Assembly (NCBI RefSeq): GCF_007655255.1
Contig: NZ_VMYE01000008.1
Coordinates: 62,001-126,000 of the forward strand
Length of the DNA stretch: 64,000 nucleotides
Reading direction: 5' to 3'
Source: Extensimonas perlucida
GTDB taxonomy: Bacteria; Pseudomonadota; Gammaproteobacteria; Burkholderiales; Burkholderiaceae_C
Made by a program: the position numbers and the translations under genes. Below, piece by piece: positions 45,605 through 54,562 of the stretch. The stretch's first letter is position 1; each line of letters begins with the position of its first letter. The notes under the pieces were generated by a model. It did no database searches and was not told where the DNA came from. It worked only from the letters and a program-made list of their open reading frames with translations.

Positions 45605-46731
45605 AACCCCTGCGGGTATTGCACATTTACCGGACTTATTTCCCTGAGTCACGAGGCGGTTTAGAGGAATCCATTCGGCAACTATGTTTGGCCACGCAGC
45701 CCCTGGGCGTGAGCAATACCGTTTTTTGCCTGGCACGCAATCCGCACCCGGAACGCATGCAGCGTCCCGAAGGACAGTTGGTGCGTGCCCGGTCGTGGGC
45801 AGAAATTGCCTCTTGCAATTTTGGGGGCTGGGATGCGGTAAAGCAATGTCGCGCTGCAGCAGACAAGGCAGATGTCTTGCAAGTCCATTACCCTTGGCCA
45901 TTCGCAGACATGCTCATTCCCTTTGTGCGCAGCCATCACCAGCCGCTGCTGGTGACTTATGTCTCAGATATTGTGCGGCAGCGGGGGCTTGGATTGCTTT
46001 ACGCGCCATTGCGTAAGCATTTATTAGGCTCCGCAGACTGTATTGTGGCCTCGTCACCCAATTACGTCCGCACCAGTGAAATACTGGCCAATCATCGTGA
46101 TAAAGTTGTAGAAATTCCTCATTGCATGGAGCCGCTTCCGCATCCTGACCCTGTCTTAGTGGAACGTTGGCAAGCCAAGCTGGGAAAGGGGTTTTTTTTA
46201 TTCATAGGGGTGCTTCGATATTACAAGGGCCTGCATTTTTTGCTGGAGGCGGCGCGGAGTGTGCGCACGCCCGTGGTATTGATTGGGGATGGACCAGAAG
46301 GCGAGGCCTTGCGAGCCAAAGCGCGAAATTTGAACCTTGATGATCAAGTCCGATTTCTTGGCGCTTTGCCCAATGCAGACAAGCTGGCCATTCTCAGCCT
46401 ATGTCGGGCTGTTATTTTCCCGTCACATTTGCGCTCGGAAGCCTTTGGCATGACTTTGCTCGAGGGTGCACAAGCAGCCAAGCCACTGGTGAGTTGCGAA
46501 ATTGGAACAGGAACCTCCTGGATTAATGTGGACGGCGAAACTGGCCTGGTGGTAGCACCGGAAAACCCTTCCGAATTGGCCAGAGCCATGAACACTCTGG
46601 CCACCGACGATGTCTTGTGCAAGCGCTTGGGTGAGGGTGCCCACCTGCGATGGGAGCGTTTATTTTCCCCTGCAGTGGTGGGACGCGCTTATCGCGCACT
46701 GTACGATAAACTGCTCGAAGACAGGACTTGA
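45601..46731 (+). CDS. GT4 glycosyltransferase
   Basis: The product is 376 aa. GT-B motifs include YRTYFPESRGGLEESI at the acceptor side, VLRYYKGLHFLLEA and SEAFGMTLLEGAQAAKP (E-x7-E). It resembles WbpZ/WbpY-type transferases that start or extend D-rhamnan chains. It starts in an ATGA overlap and ends in TGATG at the cyclase gene, so all three genes are coupled. Confidence 0.87.
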   Translation: MKPLRVLHIYRTYFPESRGGLEESIRQLCLATQPLGVSNTVFCLARNPHPERMQRPEGQLVRARSWAEIASCNFGGWDAVKQCRAAADKADVLQVHYPWPFADMLIPFVRSHHQPLLVTYVSDIVRQRGLGLLYAPLRKHLLGSADCIVASSPNYVRTSEILANHRDKVVEIPHCMEPLPHPDPVLVERWQAKLGKGFFLFIGVLRYYKGLHFLLEAARSVRTPVVLIGDGPEGEALRAKARNLNLDDQVRFLGALPNADKLAILSLCRAVIFPSHLRSEAFGMTLLEGAQAAKPLVSCEIGTGTSWINVDGETGLVVAPENPSELARAMNTLATDDVLCKRLGEGAHLRWERLFSPAVVGRAYRALYDKLLEDRT

Positions 46732-48596
46732 TGTTAAGTTTGCAACAAAAATCCTGGCGTATGCGCGCAGGCATTGCCATTTTAGCTTGCTGCTTGACTT
46801 TGATGGTGGCATTAAATTATGCCGATATGCCATATCGACTGGACGAGGGCGTGCGTGATGCGATGATCCGGATTTCTGCCCAGAAAACTCCAGAAACCCG
46901 GCTCGCAGTAATCGACATTGACGAGAAATCGCTCGCCGAGGTGGGTCCTTGGCCTTGGCCACGAGCTCGGATAGCGGATATGTTGGAGTCCCTGCTACTC
47001 GACGCTCATGTTCGGGCGATCGGTTTGGACATCGTTTTCGCGCAACGCGCCGACGACGATGGCGACACTAGATTAGCCACACTGGCAACCCATGCTCCCG
47101 TGACTCTGGCCCAGATTCTGGATTACACACCCCGTTTCCCTTCGCTGAATCAAGGGGTGCTGATAGGTGGACGTCCGGCAGGCAGCATTGTTGGAGCGGC
47201 GCATGCCCAAGGATATATCGGCAACCACGAGGGCCTCTCGATGGCAAAGTGTGTTGGCAACATTGGCTACATTCCAGACCGTGACGGCAGCTTAAGACAT
47301 ATTCCCATGCTCACTTTCTATGCGGGCGTCGAATATTTAAGTTTGTCACACATGCTGCTGGCATGCGCAAATATCAGTGACAATCCCTTTCGAAACATTC
47401 TTGCGAACAAAGAGGGGCTTTGGCGAATTCCTTACAGCTATGCACAGGAATCCTACACGGTGATATCGGCATCAGATTTGCTGCATCAACGTATCCCGGT
47501 GGAAATCTTGAATGGGCGCTATGTATTGATTGGATCTTCCGCGCTAGGGCTCGGGGATCACGTGAGCACACCTTTGGCTCCAATGACTGCAGGTGTGATG
47601 GTGCACGCTGCCGTTTTATCGGGCCTACTGGACCTGCAGCAGGCAAATATCTCATGGCCAAGCAATGGCAACACCTGGCTGCTGCTCTGGTGCGCAATCA
47701 CTTTCGGACTGCTACCCTGGGCTCTTTCGCGTATGTCTGCGCTGGCAGGCATAGCGCTTTTATTCGGCCAATCGCTGATTTGGTTGACGCTCGCCTTCAT
47801 TGGCGTGCGCCAGCAGATTGAATTTTCAGTCACTGCTCCCTTGTGGGGCTACGGCATATTCCTGTTAATAGCCGTGCCCTTCGAATGGCGGCAATCGCAG
47901 CGGCATGGCCGCCAATTGCTGGCAATGCTTTCGCATTATGTGGCACAACCTGTTCTGAACGAAATTGTACGTCAGGACTTTCGATACAGTCTGGAGCCAA
48001 GCCTGAAAGAGGTCACCGTTCTGGTAGCAGACATGGAGGGGTATACCAAATTGACTTCAACCATGTCTTTGCAAGATTCGGCTCAGTTAACCAAAGATTT
48101 CCTGGACTGCCTCACCCGCCCGGTGCTCGAGCATGGAGGTACTTTGGACAAATATTCAGGAGATGGTTTGGTGGCGTTCTGGGGCGCGCCACTTCCTTGT
48201 GAAAGACAAGCAGATGCGGCGGTTGATGCAGCGCTGCAAATTTTGCAGGAAGTGCAGAGTCTTAATGAAAGACGCATTACTTCAGGGAAGCCCCCCGCTC
48301 GCGTACGTATTGGCATAGAAAATGGTTTGGCATTGGTGGGAGATTTAGGCACAAATTTTCGTAGCACCTATACTGCGGTAGGTGACTGCATCAATTTTGC
48401 CTCGCGTCTTGAAGCGGCGGCACTAAGTCTCGGAACCCCTTTGCTGATTGGCCCTAAGGCAGCAAAAAAATTATTTAGAGGTGGAATAATTTTATTAGGG
48501 CAAATCCATCTGCGCAACACAGACACAATAATCGAGGCGTTTACCTTTGAACCATTGATGACCAACTGCATTTCCGAAAATATTCCCTTGAGGTAA
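46731..48596 (+). CDS. CHASE2-domain class III adenylate cyclase
   Basis: The product is 621 aa. Layout: N-terminal membrane helix (about 13-31); periplasmic CHASE2 sensor (about 35-300; AVIDIDEKSLAEVGPWPWPRA, IGLDIVFAQRADDDGD); three membrane helices (about 315-390); cytoplasmic class III cyclase. Metal-binding D434 (VADMEGYT) and D478 (YSGDGLVAFWG) are present, together with YTAVGDCINFASRLE, so it should be active. Embedding in a polysaccharide operon with a Crp-type gene suggests envelope-derived cAMP signalling. ATG 46731 overlaps the preceding stop. Confidence 0.9.
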   Translation: MLSLQQKSWRMRAGIAILACCLTLMVALNYADMPYRLDEGVRDAMIRISAQKTPETRLAVIDIDEKSLAEVGPWPWPRARIADMLESLLLDAHVRAIGLDIVFAQRADDDGDTRLATLATHAPVTLAQILDYTPRFPSLNQGVLIGGRPAGSIVGAAHAQGYIGNHEGLSMAKCVGNIGYIPDRDGSLRHIPMLTFYAGVEYLSLSHMLLACANISDNPFRNILANKEGLWRIPYSYAQESYTVISASDLLHQRIPVEILNGRYVLIGSSALGLGDHVSTPLAPMTAGVMVHAAVLSGLLDLQQANISWPSNGNTWLLLWCAITFGLLPWALSRMSALAGIALLFGQSLIWLTLAFIGVRQQIEFSVTAPLWGYGIFLLIAVPFEWRQSQRHGRQLLAMLSHYVAQPVLNEIVRQDFRYSLEPSLKEVTVLVADMEGYTKLTSTMSLQDSAQLTKDFLDCLTRPVLEHGGTLDKYSGDGLVAFWGAPLPCERQADAAVDAALQILQEVQSLNERRITSGKPPARVRIGIENGLALVGDLGTNFRSTYTAVGDCINFASRLEAAALSLGTPLLIGPKAAKKLFRGGIILLGQIHLRNTDTIIEAFTFEPLMTNCISENIPLR

Positions 48597-48651
48597 TCAA
48601 AACTTACCCGAACACATAATCAACCGCCCATCTTGTCATCAACATTTTAAA

Positions 48652-49443
48652 ATGAACATCATCAGGATCATGTGGCCATACCGAGATTTTATTCTCGGGA
48701 GCGTTCGACGCGAATTTGAGGCCCGCTATCGCAATTCATTGCTTGGAACAGCCTGGGCAATATTGCAACCCCTATCAATGATTATCGTCTACACCTTGAT
48801 ATTTTCACAGATAATGAAGGCGAAATTGCCAGGAGTAAACAACAGCCTTGGCTACAGCATCTACCTTTGCGCAGGAATAATACCCTGGGGACTTTTTTCC
48901 GAAATCATGCTTCGCGGGATTAATGTTTTTACAGAAAATGCCAACACCTTAAAAAAAATAACCTTCCCGCACCTGTGCCTCCCCGCCATAATTATAGCAA
49001 GCTCCACGTTAAATTTTTCCATAATTTTCGGCATATTCACGATCTTCTTGGCAACCACCGGCGGCCTATCGCACCCCGCTTACATGGCAACCATTCCGCT
49101 TACGATTTTGCTTTTATTTTTCGCCACCGGCTTGAGTCTATCTCTGGGGGTATTAAATGTCTTCTTTCGAGATATTGGACATTTTTTTGGAATTGTGTTG
49201 CAATTTTGGTTTTGGCTCACCCCTGTCGTCTATCCATCGTCAGCAATCCCCGCAAGAGCCAGATGGATCATTGAAATGAATCCGGTAGCAATTATTGTCG
49301 AGGAATATCAGCGCATTTTGGTGCACATGCAATGGCCACAATGGACCAGGCTAACGTATCCGATTGTCGCTGCAATTTTTTTATGCTGGATCGGTACACG
49401 CCTGCTTCGCCACCACGCGGGCGAAATGATCGACGAACTTTGA
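48652..49443 (+). CDS. wzm: O-polysaccharide ABC transporter permease
   Basis: The product is 263 aa with six hydrophobic segments. It is an ABC-2 permease: VRREFEARYRNSLLGTAWAILQP at the start, KITFPHLCLPA coupling region, LQFWFWLTPVVYPSSAIP. It would pair with Wzt to move the undecaprenyl-linked chain across the inner membrane. The gene is visibly more AT-rich than wzt and lies at the far end of the operon. No good ribosome site precedes the ATG. Confidence 0.9.
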   Translation: MNIIRIMWPYRDFILGSVRREFEARYRNSLLGTAWAILQPLSMIIVYTLIFSQIMKAKLPGVNNSLGYSIYLCAGIIPWGLFSEIMLRGINVFTENANTLKKITFPHLCLPAIIIASSTLNFSIIFGIFTIFLATTGGLSHPAYMATIPLTILLLFFATGLSLSLGVLNVFFRDIGHFFGIVLQFWFWLTPVVYPSSAIPARARWIIEMNPVAIIVEEYQRILVHMQWPQWTRLTYPIVAAIFLCWIGTRLLRHHAGEMIDEL

Positions 49444-49867
49444 GCGCAGCAAACGCGCCCGCTACAGACTCGCCTGCATCAGCTCTATGGCTGGCTGATC
49501 TTGTGTTTCCGCACATGCGCCTCCCAAGCCCGCTCATGCAGTGCCGACACCTCTTGGCGCCGCACAAACGGCCAAGTAGTCCCCGCAGCCATCCCCGACT
49601 CATACCCGAGCCGCAGCCATTGAAGTTCGGAATTTTTCGTGTGCACGGTACTTTTCGCCCCGGTGGCCTGCCCTCCCGCAGAGCTGTTTTTTCGCCCGAC
49701 CCTTGTCGACTTTCATCTTTTTTCACCGACTTTTCGCGCCACCGCTCTATCATCGCTGCGGCCATGGCGCCAACGCCCCTCTTAAGGGGCGCTATTTATC
49801 CTGCACCATGCCTGCGGCACCCTGAATCCGACGGGCGCCGCGATTTTTGTTGACGAAAGGATTTTTC
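49444..49867. other. intergenic stretch with possible gene remnant
   Basis: This 424-bp gap between wzm and hbd has no convincing gene. On the minus strand 49592-49485 could encode a 35-aa peptide (MAAGTTWPFVRRQEV...KHKISQP). The same frame stays open further upstream without a start, which looks like the 3' remnant of a decayed gene. A hairpin lies near 49780. No tRNA or att-like repeat is visible. Confidence 0.35.
49774..49792. terminator. possible terminator of the polysaccharide operon
   Basis: CGCCCC and GGGGCG form a short stem around TCTTAA, followed by CTATTTAT. The poor T tract makes this a weak candidate. It lies about 60 bp before the hbd start. Confidence 0.35.
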
Positions 49868-50716
49868 ATGAGCATCCAAACCATAGGCATCATTGGTGCC
49901 GGCACCATGGGCAACGGCATTGCGCAGGTCTGCGCCGTGGCGGGGCTGCGCGCCGTCATGGTCGATATTTCCGAGGCAGCCGTGCAAAAGGGCCTGGCGA
50001 CCATCGCGGGCAGCCTGGAGCGCCTGGTCAAGAAAGAAAAGATCAGCGCCGCCGACAAGGACGCGGCGCTTTCTCGCATCCAGACTTCGACGCAGTATGA
50101 GGCGCTGCAGCAGGCGCAGCTCGTGGTCGAGGCAGCGACCGAAAACTACGACATCAAGGTCAAAATCCTGCAGCAGGTGGACAAGCTCGTCGGCCCCGAG
50201 GTCATCCTGGCGTCGAACACGTCTTCGATTTCGATTACGCAGCTGGCCGCCGTCACGGGCCGCCCGGACAGGTTCATAGGCATGCACTTTTTCAACCCCG
50301 TGCCCGTGATGGCGCTGGTGGAGATCATCCGCGGGGTGCAGACCAGCGACGCCACGCACGATGTCGTGCAGGCCCTCGCGCGCCAACTCGGCAAGTCGCC
50401 GATCACGGTGAAGAACGCGCCGGGCTTCGTGGTCAACCGCATTCTCGTGCCCATGATCAACGAAGCCTTCTTCGTGCTCGCCGAGGGTTTGGCGACGCCC
50501 GAGGACATAGACGCCGGCATGCGCCTGGGCTGCAACCACCCGATTGGGCCGCTCGCGCTGGCCGACATGATCGGGCTAGACGTGTGCCTCGCGGTGATGG
50601 AAGTCTTTTTGAAAGAATTTGGCGACAGCAAATACCGCCCCTGCCCGCTGCTCAAGGAACTGGTCGCCGCCGGCCACCTGGGCCGCAAGACAGGCCGCGG
50701 CGTTTATCACTATTGA
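49868..50716 (+). CDS. hbd: 3-hydroxybutyryl-CoA dehydrogenase
   Basis: The product is 282 aa, typical for the family. NAD motif GIIGAGTMGNGIAQV is at 7-21; catalytic region SNTSSISITQLA and HFFNPVPVMALVEII (HFFNP histidine) and the C-terminal RVNHPIGPLALADMIGLD-type segment are present. It oxidises 3-hydroxyacyl-CoA in short-chain fatty acid or polyhydroxybutyrate metabolism. ATG 49868 has GAAAGGA upstream. It converges with the acyl-CoA ligase operon. Confidence 0.93.
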   Translation: MSIQTIGIIGAGTMGNGIAQVCAVAGLRAVMVDISEAAVQKGLATIAGSLERLVKKEKISAADKDAALSRIQTSTQYEALQQAQLVVEAATENYDIKVKILQQVDKLVGPEVILASNTSSISITQLAAVTGRPDRFIGMHFFNPVPVMALVEIIRGVQTSDATHDVVQALARQLGKSPITVKNAPGFVVNRILVPMINEAFFVLAEGLATPEDIDAGMRLGCNHPIGPLALADMIGLDVCLAVMEVFLKEFGDSKYRPCPLLKELVAAGHLGRKTGRGVYHY

Positions 50717-50785
50717 GGCCGGGCTGCGCCGCATCGCTCCGGCATCCGGCGCGACGCGACCCGCGACCCGCTACCCGCTACCCGC

Positions 50786-51106
50786 TCAGTACCCTATCGT
50801 CAGGCTGGGCACATCCACGCGCACGATGGGCCGGCCGAGCAAGGCGCAGGTCGCGCGCGCGAAGTTCATGGCCCATTCGCGGTGCTCGGGTTTGGAGAAG
50901 TAGTCTTCCCCCGCGGCCTGGGCCACCGTGAGCACTTTGTCCACGCTCAAGACCTTGCCCACGGAGCGGATGATTTCGCAGTCGAAGGCCTTGAACTGCG
51001 CATCGAACCAAGCCCGCGCGGCTTCTATGTCCATGGGCTGCGCGTCGCGCAATTCGAAACGGTATTTGGCGGTTTCGCCCCAGCTCACATCGACTTCATT
51101 GTGCAT
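50786..51106 (-). CDS. small conserved hypothetical protein of the acyl-CoA operon
   Basis: The product is 106 aa. It has no signal or membrane segment; it is Trp-containing and alpha/beta in pattern (AARAWFDAQFKAFDCEIIRSVGKVL, EHREWAMNFARATCALLGRP). It is the last gene after the acyl-CoA ligase (35 bp gap). I do not recognise a family; a role linked to the ligase/MaoC/alcohol dehydrogenase set is inferred from position only. Confidence 0.55.
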   Translation of the reverse strand: MHNEVDVSWGETAKYRFELRDAQPMDIEAARAWFDAQFKAFDCEIIRSVGKVLSVDKVLTVAQAAGEDYFSKPEHREWAMNFARATCALLGRPIVRVDVPSLTIGY

Positions 51107-51141
51107 TTTTGCTCCTCGTAAATAACAAATAGAAATGGGTC

Positions 51142-52731
51142 TTAGCTGATGGCAGGTTTGTCGGCGCCGATGATGCCGCTGCGCAGCTCGCGCTTGAGCA
51201 CCTTGCCCGTGGCCGTGCGCGGCAGCGCAGGCACCAGCACCATCTGCTTCGGGATTTTGAAGTGCGCCAGCTTGCCTTCACAAAAAGCGCGCACTTCTTC
51301 AAGCGTGAGCTGCACGCCCTCTTTCAAGGCCACCACGAGCATGGGTACCTCGCCCCATTTTTCGTCGGGCACGCCGATGACCGCGGCCTCGCGCACGGCC
51401 GGGTGGCGGTAGATGACCTGCTCGACCTCGGTCGGATAGACGTTTTCCCCGCCCGAGATCAGCATGTCCTTGATGCGATCGACGATGTAGTAAAAGCCTT
51501 CCTCGTCCTGGCGCGCAAGGTCGCCGCTGTGGAACCAGCCGTTGCGAAAGGCCTCTGCCGTGGCCTCGGGACGGTTCCAGTAGCCCACGAAGATGTTCGG
51601 GCCGCGCAGCACCAGCTCGCCCGTCTCGCCCTGGCGCACGTCCTGGTCGTTGGCATCGACAAGGCGCATCTGCACGTGCGTGAGCGGCTTGCCGACCGAG
51701 CCGTTTTTGCGCAGGGTGTCGCGGCTGCCGAGGAAGCAGGCATTGGGCGCCGTTTCGGTCATGCCAAAGCCTTCGAGGAAGCACAGGCCGCGCTTTTGGA
51801 AAAACTCGATCACCGTGATCGGGCAAGGTGCCCCGCCCGACATGAGCACGCGCAGCGAAGAGAGGTCGTACTGGTCGATGTCGGGCATCTGGCTGATCGC
51901 AAGCCACATCGCGGGCACGAGGAACAGGGTGGTGATGCGCTCGCGCTGCACCAGGCTGAGCGTTTCGGCGGGGGTGAAGTGCGGGTGCATGATCACCTTC
52001 GCGCCTTTGTAGATCGCGGGCAGGGTGTGGATGTTGAGCCCGCCGATGTGAAACATGGGCGCCACCGTGAGCACGATGTCGTCGCTGTTGAGACCGGCTT
52101 CGCTGAGCAGCAGGTTGAAGGCGTTCCAGGTGGTGTTGCCGTGGCTCAGCAATGCACCCTTGGGCCGGCCGGTCGTGCCCGAGGTATACATCATGAGGTG
52201 CGGATCGTTTTGCGTGACGGGCGTGCGCTGCGCGGGTGGCTGGGCCGCGGCAAGCGCTTGCTCGTAATCCGCGTCGCCGGGCATGGGTGCGCCCGAGCCC
52301 GGCACGTAAAACGCATGGGCCAGCGGTGTGTTGTGCCGGATCGGCGCCACCAGCGGCGTGAACTGACAGTGGTACACCAGCACCTGCGCGCCGCAGTCGC
52401 CCAAGATGAATTCCACCTCGGCCGGGCTCAGGCGGAAGTTGATGGGCACGGCGATGGCGCCCAGGCGTGCGCAGGCAAACAGGGTTTCGAGAAATTCATT
52501 GCCGTTGAGCAGCAGCATTGCGACCCGGTCGCCCTTGCGCACCCCGCGCGCCACGAGCACGCCGGCCATGCGGTCTACGCGCCCCAGCAGCTGGGCATAG
52601 GTAAGCCGCAGCTCGCCCACGACCAGCGCCTCCTGGTCGGCGTGGTGCAGCGCGTGGTAGTCGAGCCAGTCTCCTATGCCACCGACACGGTGGACTTCGT
52701 CGTTGGGCGGATCAACCCCAGGGTTTGTCAT
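51142..52731 (-). CDS. AMP-dependent acyl-CoA synthetase
   Basis: The product is 529 aa. AMP-binding motif YTSGTTGRPKG near 187, GFGMTETAP near 330, GWFHSGDLA and the C-terminal catalytic lysine motif PRTATGKVLKREL are all intact. It would activate a fatty or aromatic acid to its CoA thioester. ATG 52731 gives better spacing to AAAGGAG than ATG 52737. It is in a row with a MaoC hydratase and an Fe-dependent alcohol dehydrogenase; the substrate is not predictable. Confidence 0.9.
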   Translation of the reverse strand: MTNPGVDPPNDEVHRVGGIGDWLDYHALHHADQEALVVGELRLTYAQLLGRVDRMAGVLVARGVRKGDRVAMLLLNGNEFLETLFACARLGAIAVPINFRLSPAEVEFILGDCGAQVLVYHCQFTPLVAPIRHNTPLAHAFYVPGSGAPMPGDADYEQALAAAQPPAQRTPVTQNDPHLMMYTSGTTGRPKGALLSHGNTTWNAFNLLLSEAGLNSDDIVLTVAPMFHIGGLNIHTLPAIYKGAKVIMHPHFTPAETLSLVQRERITTLFLVPAMWLAISQMPDIDQYDLSSLRVLMSGGAPCPITVIEFFQKRGLCFLEGFGMTETAPNACFLGSRDTLRKNGSVGKPLTHVQMRLVDANDQDVRQGETGELVLRGPNIFVGYWNRPEATAEAFRNGWFHSGDLARQDEEGFYYIVDRIKDMLISGGENVYPTEVEQVIYRHPAVREAAVIGVPDEKWGEVPMLVVALKEGVQLTLEEVRAFCEGKLAHFKIPKQMVLVPALPRTATGKVLKRELRSGIIGADKPAIS

Positions 52732-52800
52732 GGTCATCTCCTTTGATGATTTTTTGGATTGTGCAACATGCCTTCGCGCGGCATTCCGCGCGGCGGCGAT

Positions 52801-53301
52801 TCAATCCGTGCGCCCGGCGAGCAGCCGTGTAGCGGTGTAGCTCATGACCTGCGTGCCGTGCTGGTTGAACACGTCGATGCGCGAAGTCACCACGGCGCGG
52901 CCGCTACGGGAGGTCGGGCGGATGCCGGTGACCTCGACCACGGCCTCGATGCTGTCGCCCACGCAGACCGGCGCGAGGATTTTTTGCTGCATTTCGAGCA
53001 ACGCGAGCCCCGTACCCTGGATCATGGTCTGCGCGAGAAAGCCCTCGATCAGCACGTAGGTGAGCGCCGCGGGCACGGGCCGGCCCGAAATCGCGCCGCC
53101 TTCATAGGTGGTGTCGATGAAGATGACTTCGAGCATGCCGCTGGTGCCGATGAAGTTGACCAGATCGGTTTCGGTGACGGTGCGGCGGAAGGTGCGCAGG
53201 CGCTGGCCGACTTGCAAGTCTTGCCAGAAAAAGCCGCGCCCGAGCTGCGGCAGTGTGCGATCGGGGCCGGCGGGGGCTGGGGTTGCTGAGGCTTGGCTCA
53301 T
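52801..53301 (-). CDS. MaoC-like acyl-CoA hydratase
   Basis: The product is 166 aa with a single hot-dog fold. It has the MaoC layout: GQRLRTFRRTVTETDLVNFIGTSG, RPVPAALTYVLIEGF and a C-terminal VVTSRIDVFNQHGTQVMSY. The usual D..H hydratase pair is not obvious: the position after TETDLV carries N and the H is missing, so it could be a thioesterase-like or binding variant. It lies between the dehydrogenase and the ligase in one operon. Confidence 0.8.
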   Translation of the reverse strand: MSQASATPAPAGPDRTLPQLGRGFFWQDLQVGQRLRTFRRTVTETDLVNFIGTSGMLEVIFIDTTYEGGAISGRPVPAALTYVLIEGFLAQTMIQGTGLALLEMQQKILAPVCVGDSIEAVVEVTGIRPTSRSGRAVVTSRIDVFNQHGTQVMSYTATRLLAGRTD

Positions 53302-53320
53302 CAGGTCTCCTTTTTTGTTT

Positions 53321-54469
53321 TTACATCGAAGCCTGCAGCATAGCGCGGTAGTCGTCGGCGCTCGCGAGGCGCGGGTTGGTCTGGTGGCAGTGGTCGGCGA
53401 GCGCGCCGCGGATCACGGCGTCGAACTGTTCGGGTTTTACGCCCAGGGCTGCGAGCCCGGTGGGCAGACCCAGGCGTGCGTTCATGGCGCGCAGCGCGGC
53501 GGGGATGTCGTCCGCGCTCGCCAGGCCCATGGCCTGCGCCATGCGCTCCATGCGCCGCTCCTGCTGCACGCTGGGGCTCGCGGCGTTGAATACGACCACG
53601 GCGGGCAGAAAAATGGCGTTGAGCGTGCCGTGGTGCAGGTGTGGGCTCAGGCCGCCGAGGCTGTGGCTCAGCGAATGCACGCAGCCCAGGCCTTTCTGGA
53701 AAGCGAGCGCGCCCTGCATGCTCGCGCTCATCATTTGCAAGCGCGCCGTGCGGTTCTGGCCATCGCGCGTGGCGGCTTCGATATGCGCCCAGCCGCGCGC
53801 GAGGCCGTCGAGCGCGATGCCGTCAGCGGGTGGGTTGAAGGCCGCCGACATAAAAGTTTCCATGCAGTGTGCGATCGCGTCCATGCCTGTGGCGGCCGTG
53901 AGGCCGGGCGGCAGGCCCAGCGTGAGTTCGGGGTCGCAGATGGCCGCGCGCGGCACCAGGTGCCACGAGTGAAAGCCGAGCTTGCGCCGGTCTTCGACGA
54001 TGAGGATGGCGCCACGCGCCACCTCGCTGCCCGTACCGCTCGTGGTGGGCACGGCGATCACGGGCGCCACGCGGTCGGTGATGCGCGGCGAGCCGCCCTC
54101 GATGGTGGCGTAGTGCACCAGCGGCCCCGGGTGCGTGGCAGCGATGGCGATGCCCTTGGCGCAGTCGATCGCCGAGCCACCGCCCACGGCGATCAGGCCG
54201 TCGCACTGGTGCGCGCGGTACAGCTGCACGGCCACGCGCACGGCGGCCTCGGTGGGGTTGGAGGGCGTCTGGTCGAACACCGTGACGGGCAAACCACCCT
54301 GCGGCGACTGCAGCGCCGCCAAGGCTTTGTCCAGCACGCCGGCAGCGCGCACGCCGGCGTCCGTGACCACGAGCGGGCGTGTGATGCCCACGCGCGCGCA
54401 CTCCTGCGGCAGCAGGCGCACGGCGCCGAAGTCGAATTGAATCTGGGTGACGTAGTAGATGGAAGCCAT
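53321..54469 (-). CDS. iron-containing alcohol dehydrogenase
   Basis: The product is 382 aa from MASIYYVTQI. The NAD-binding GGGSAIDCAKG (about 95) and PTTSGTGSEVARGA segments and the metal-site histidines in GMDAIAHCME, HSLSHSLGG and LHHGTLNAI are present. It belongs to the Fe-ADH group that includes 4-hydroxybutyrate and maleylacetate-type enzymes. It is the first gene of the minus-strand acyl-CoA operon and divergent from the hydratase-like gene. Confidence 0.9.
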   Translation of the reverse strand: MASIYYVTQIQFDFGAVRLLPQECARVGITRPLVVTDAGVRAAGVLDKALAALQSPQGGLPVTVFDQTPSNPTEAAVRVAVQLYRAHQCDGLIAVGGGSAIDCAKGIAIAATHPGPLVHYATIEGGSPRITDRVAPVIAVPTTSGTGSEVARGAILIVEDRRKLGFHSWHLVPRAAICDPELTLGLPPGLTAATGMDAIAHCMETFMSAAFNPPADGIALDGLARGWAHIEAATRDGQNRTARLQMMSASMQGALAFQKGLGCVHSLSHSLGGLSPHLHHGTLNAIFLPAVVVFNAASPSVQQERRMERMAQAMGLASADDIPAALRAMNARLGLPTGLAALGVKPEQFDAVIRGALADHCHQTNPRLASADDYRAMLQASM

Positions 54470-54562
54470 GGTGCCCAAGCGAAAATGCCGATGAACGAAA
54501 GTGCGCGCCGGATTACGGTAGCCTGCTGCACTCCCCTTTCACTTTACAACCAGGAGACACCC

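Noticed and set aside
50757-50790. short tandem (A/T)CCCGC-type repeats between hbd and the 106-aa gene
   Set aside because: Only a few imperfect copies in a convergent intergenic gap; no sign of function.
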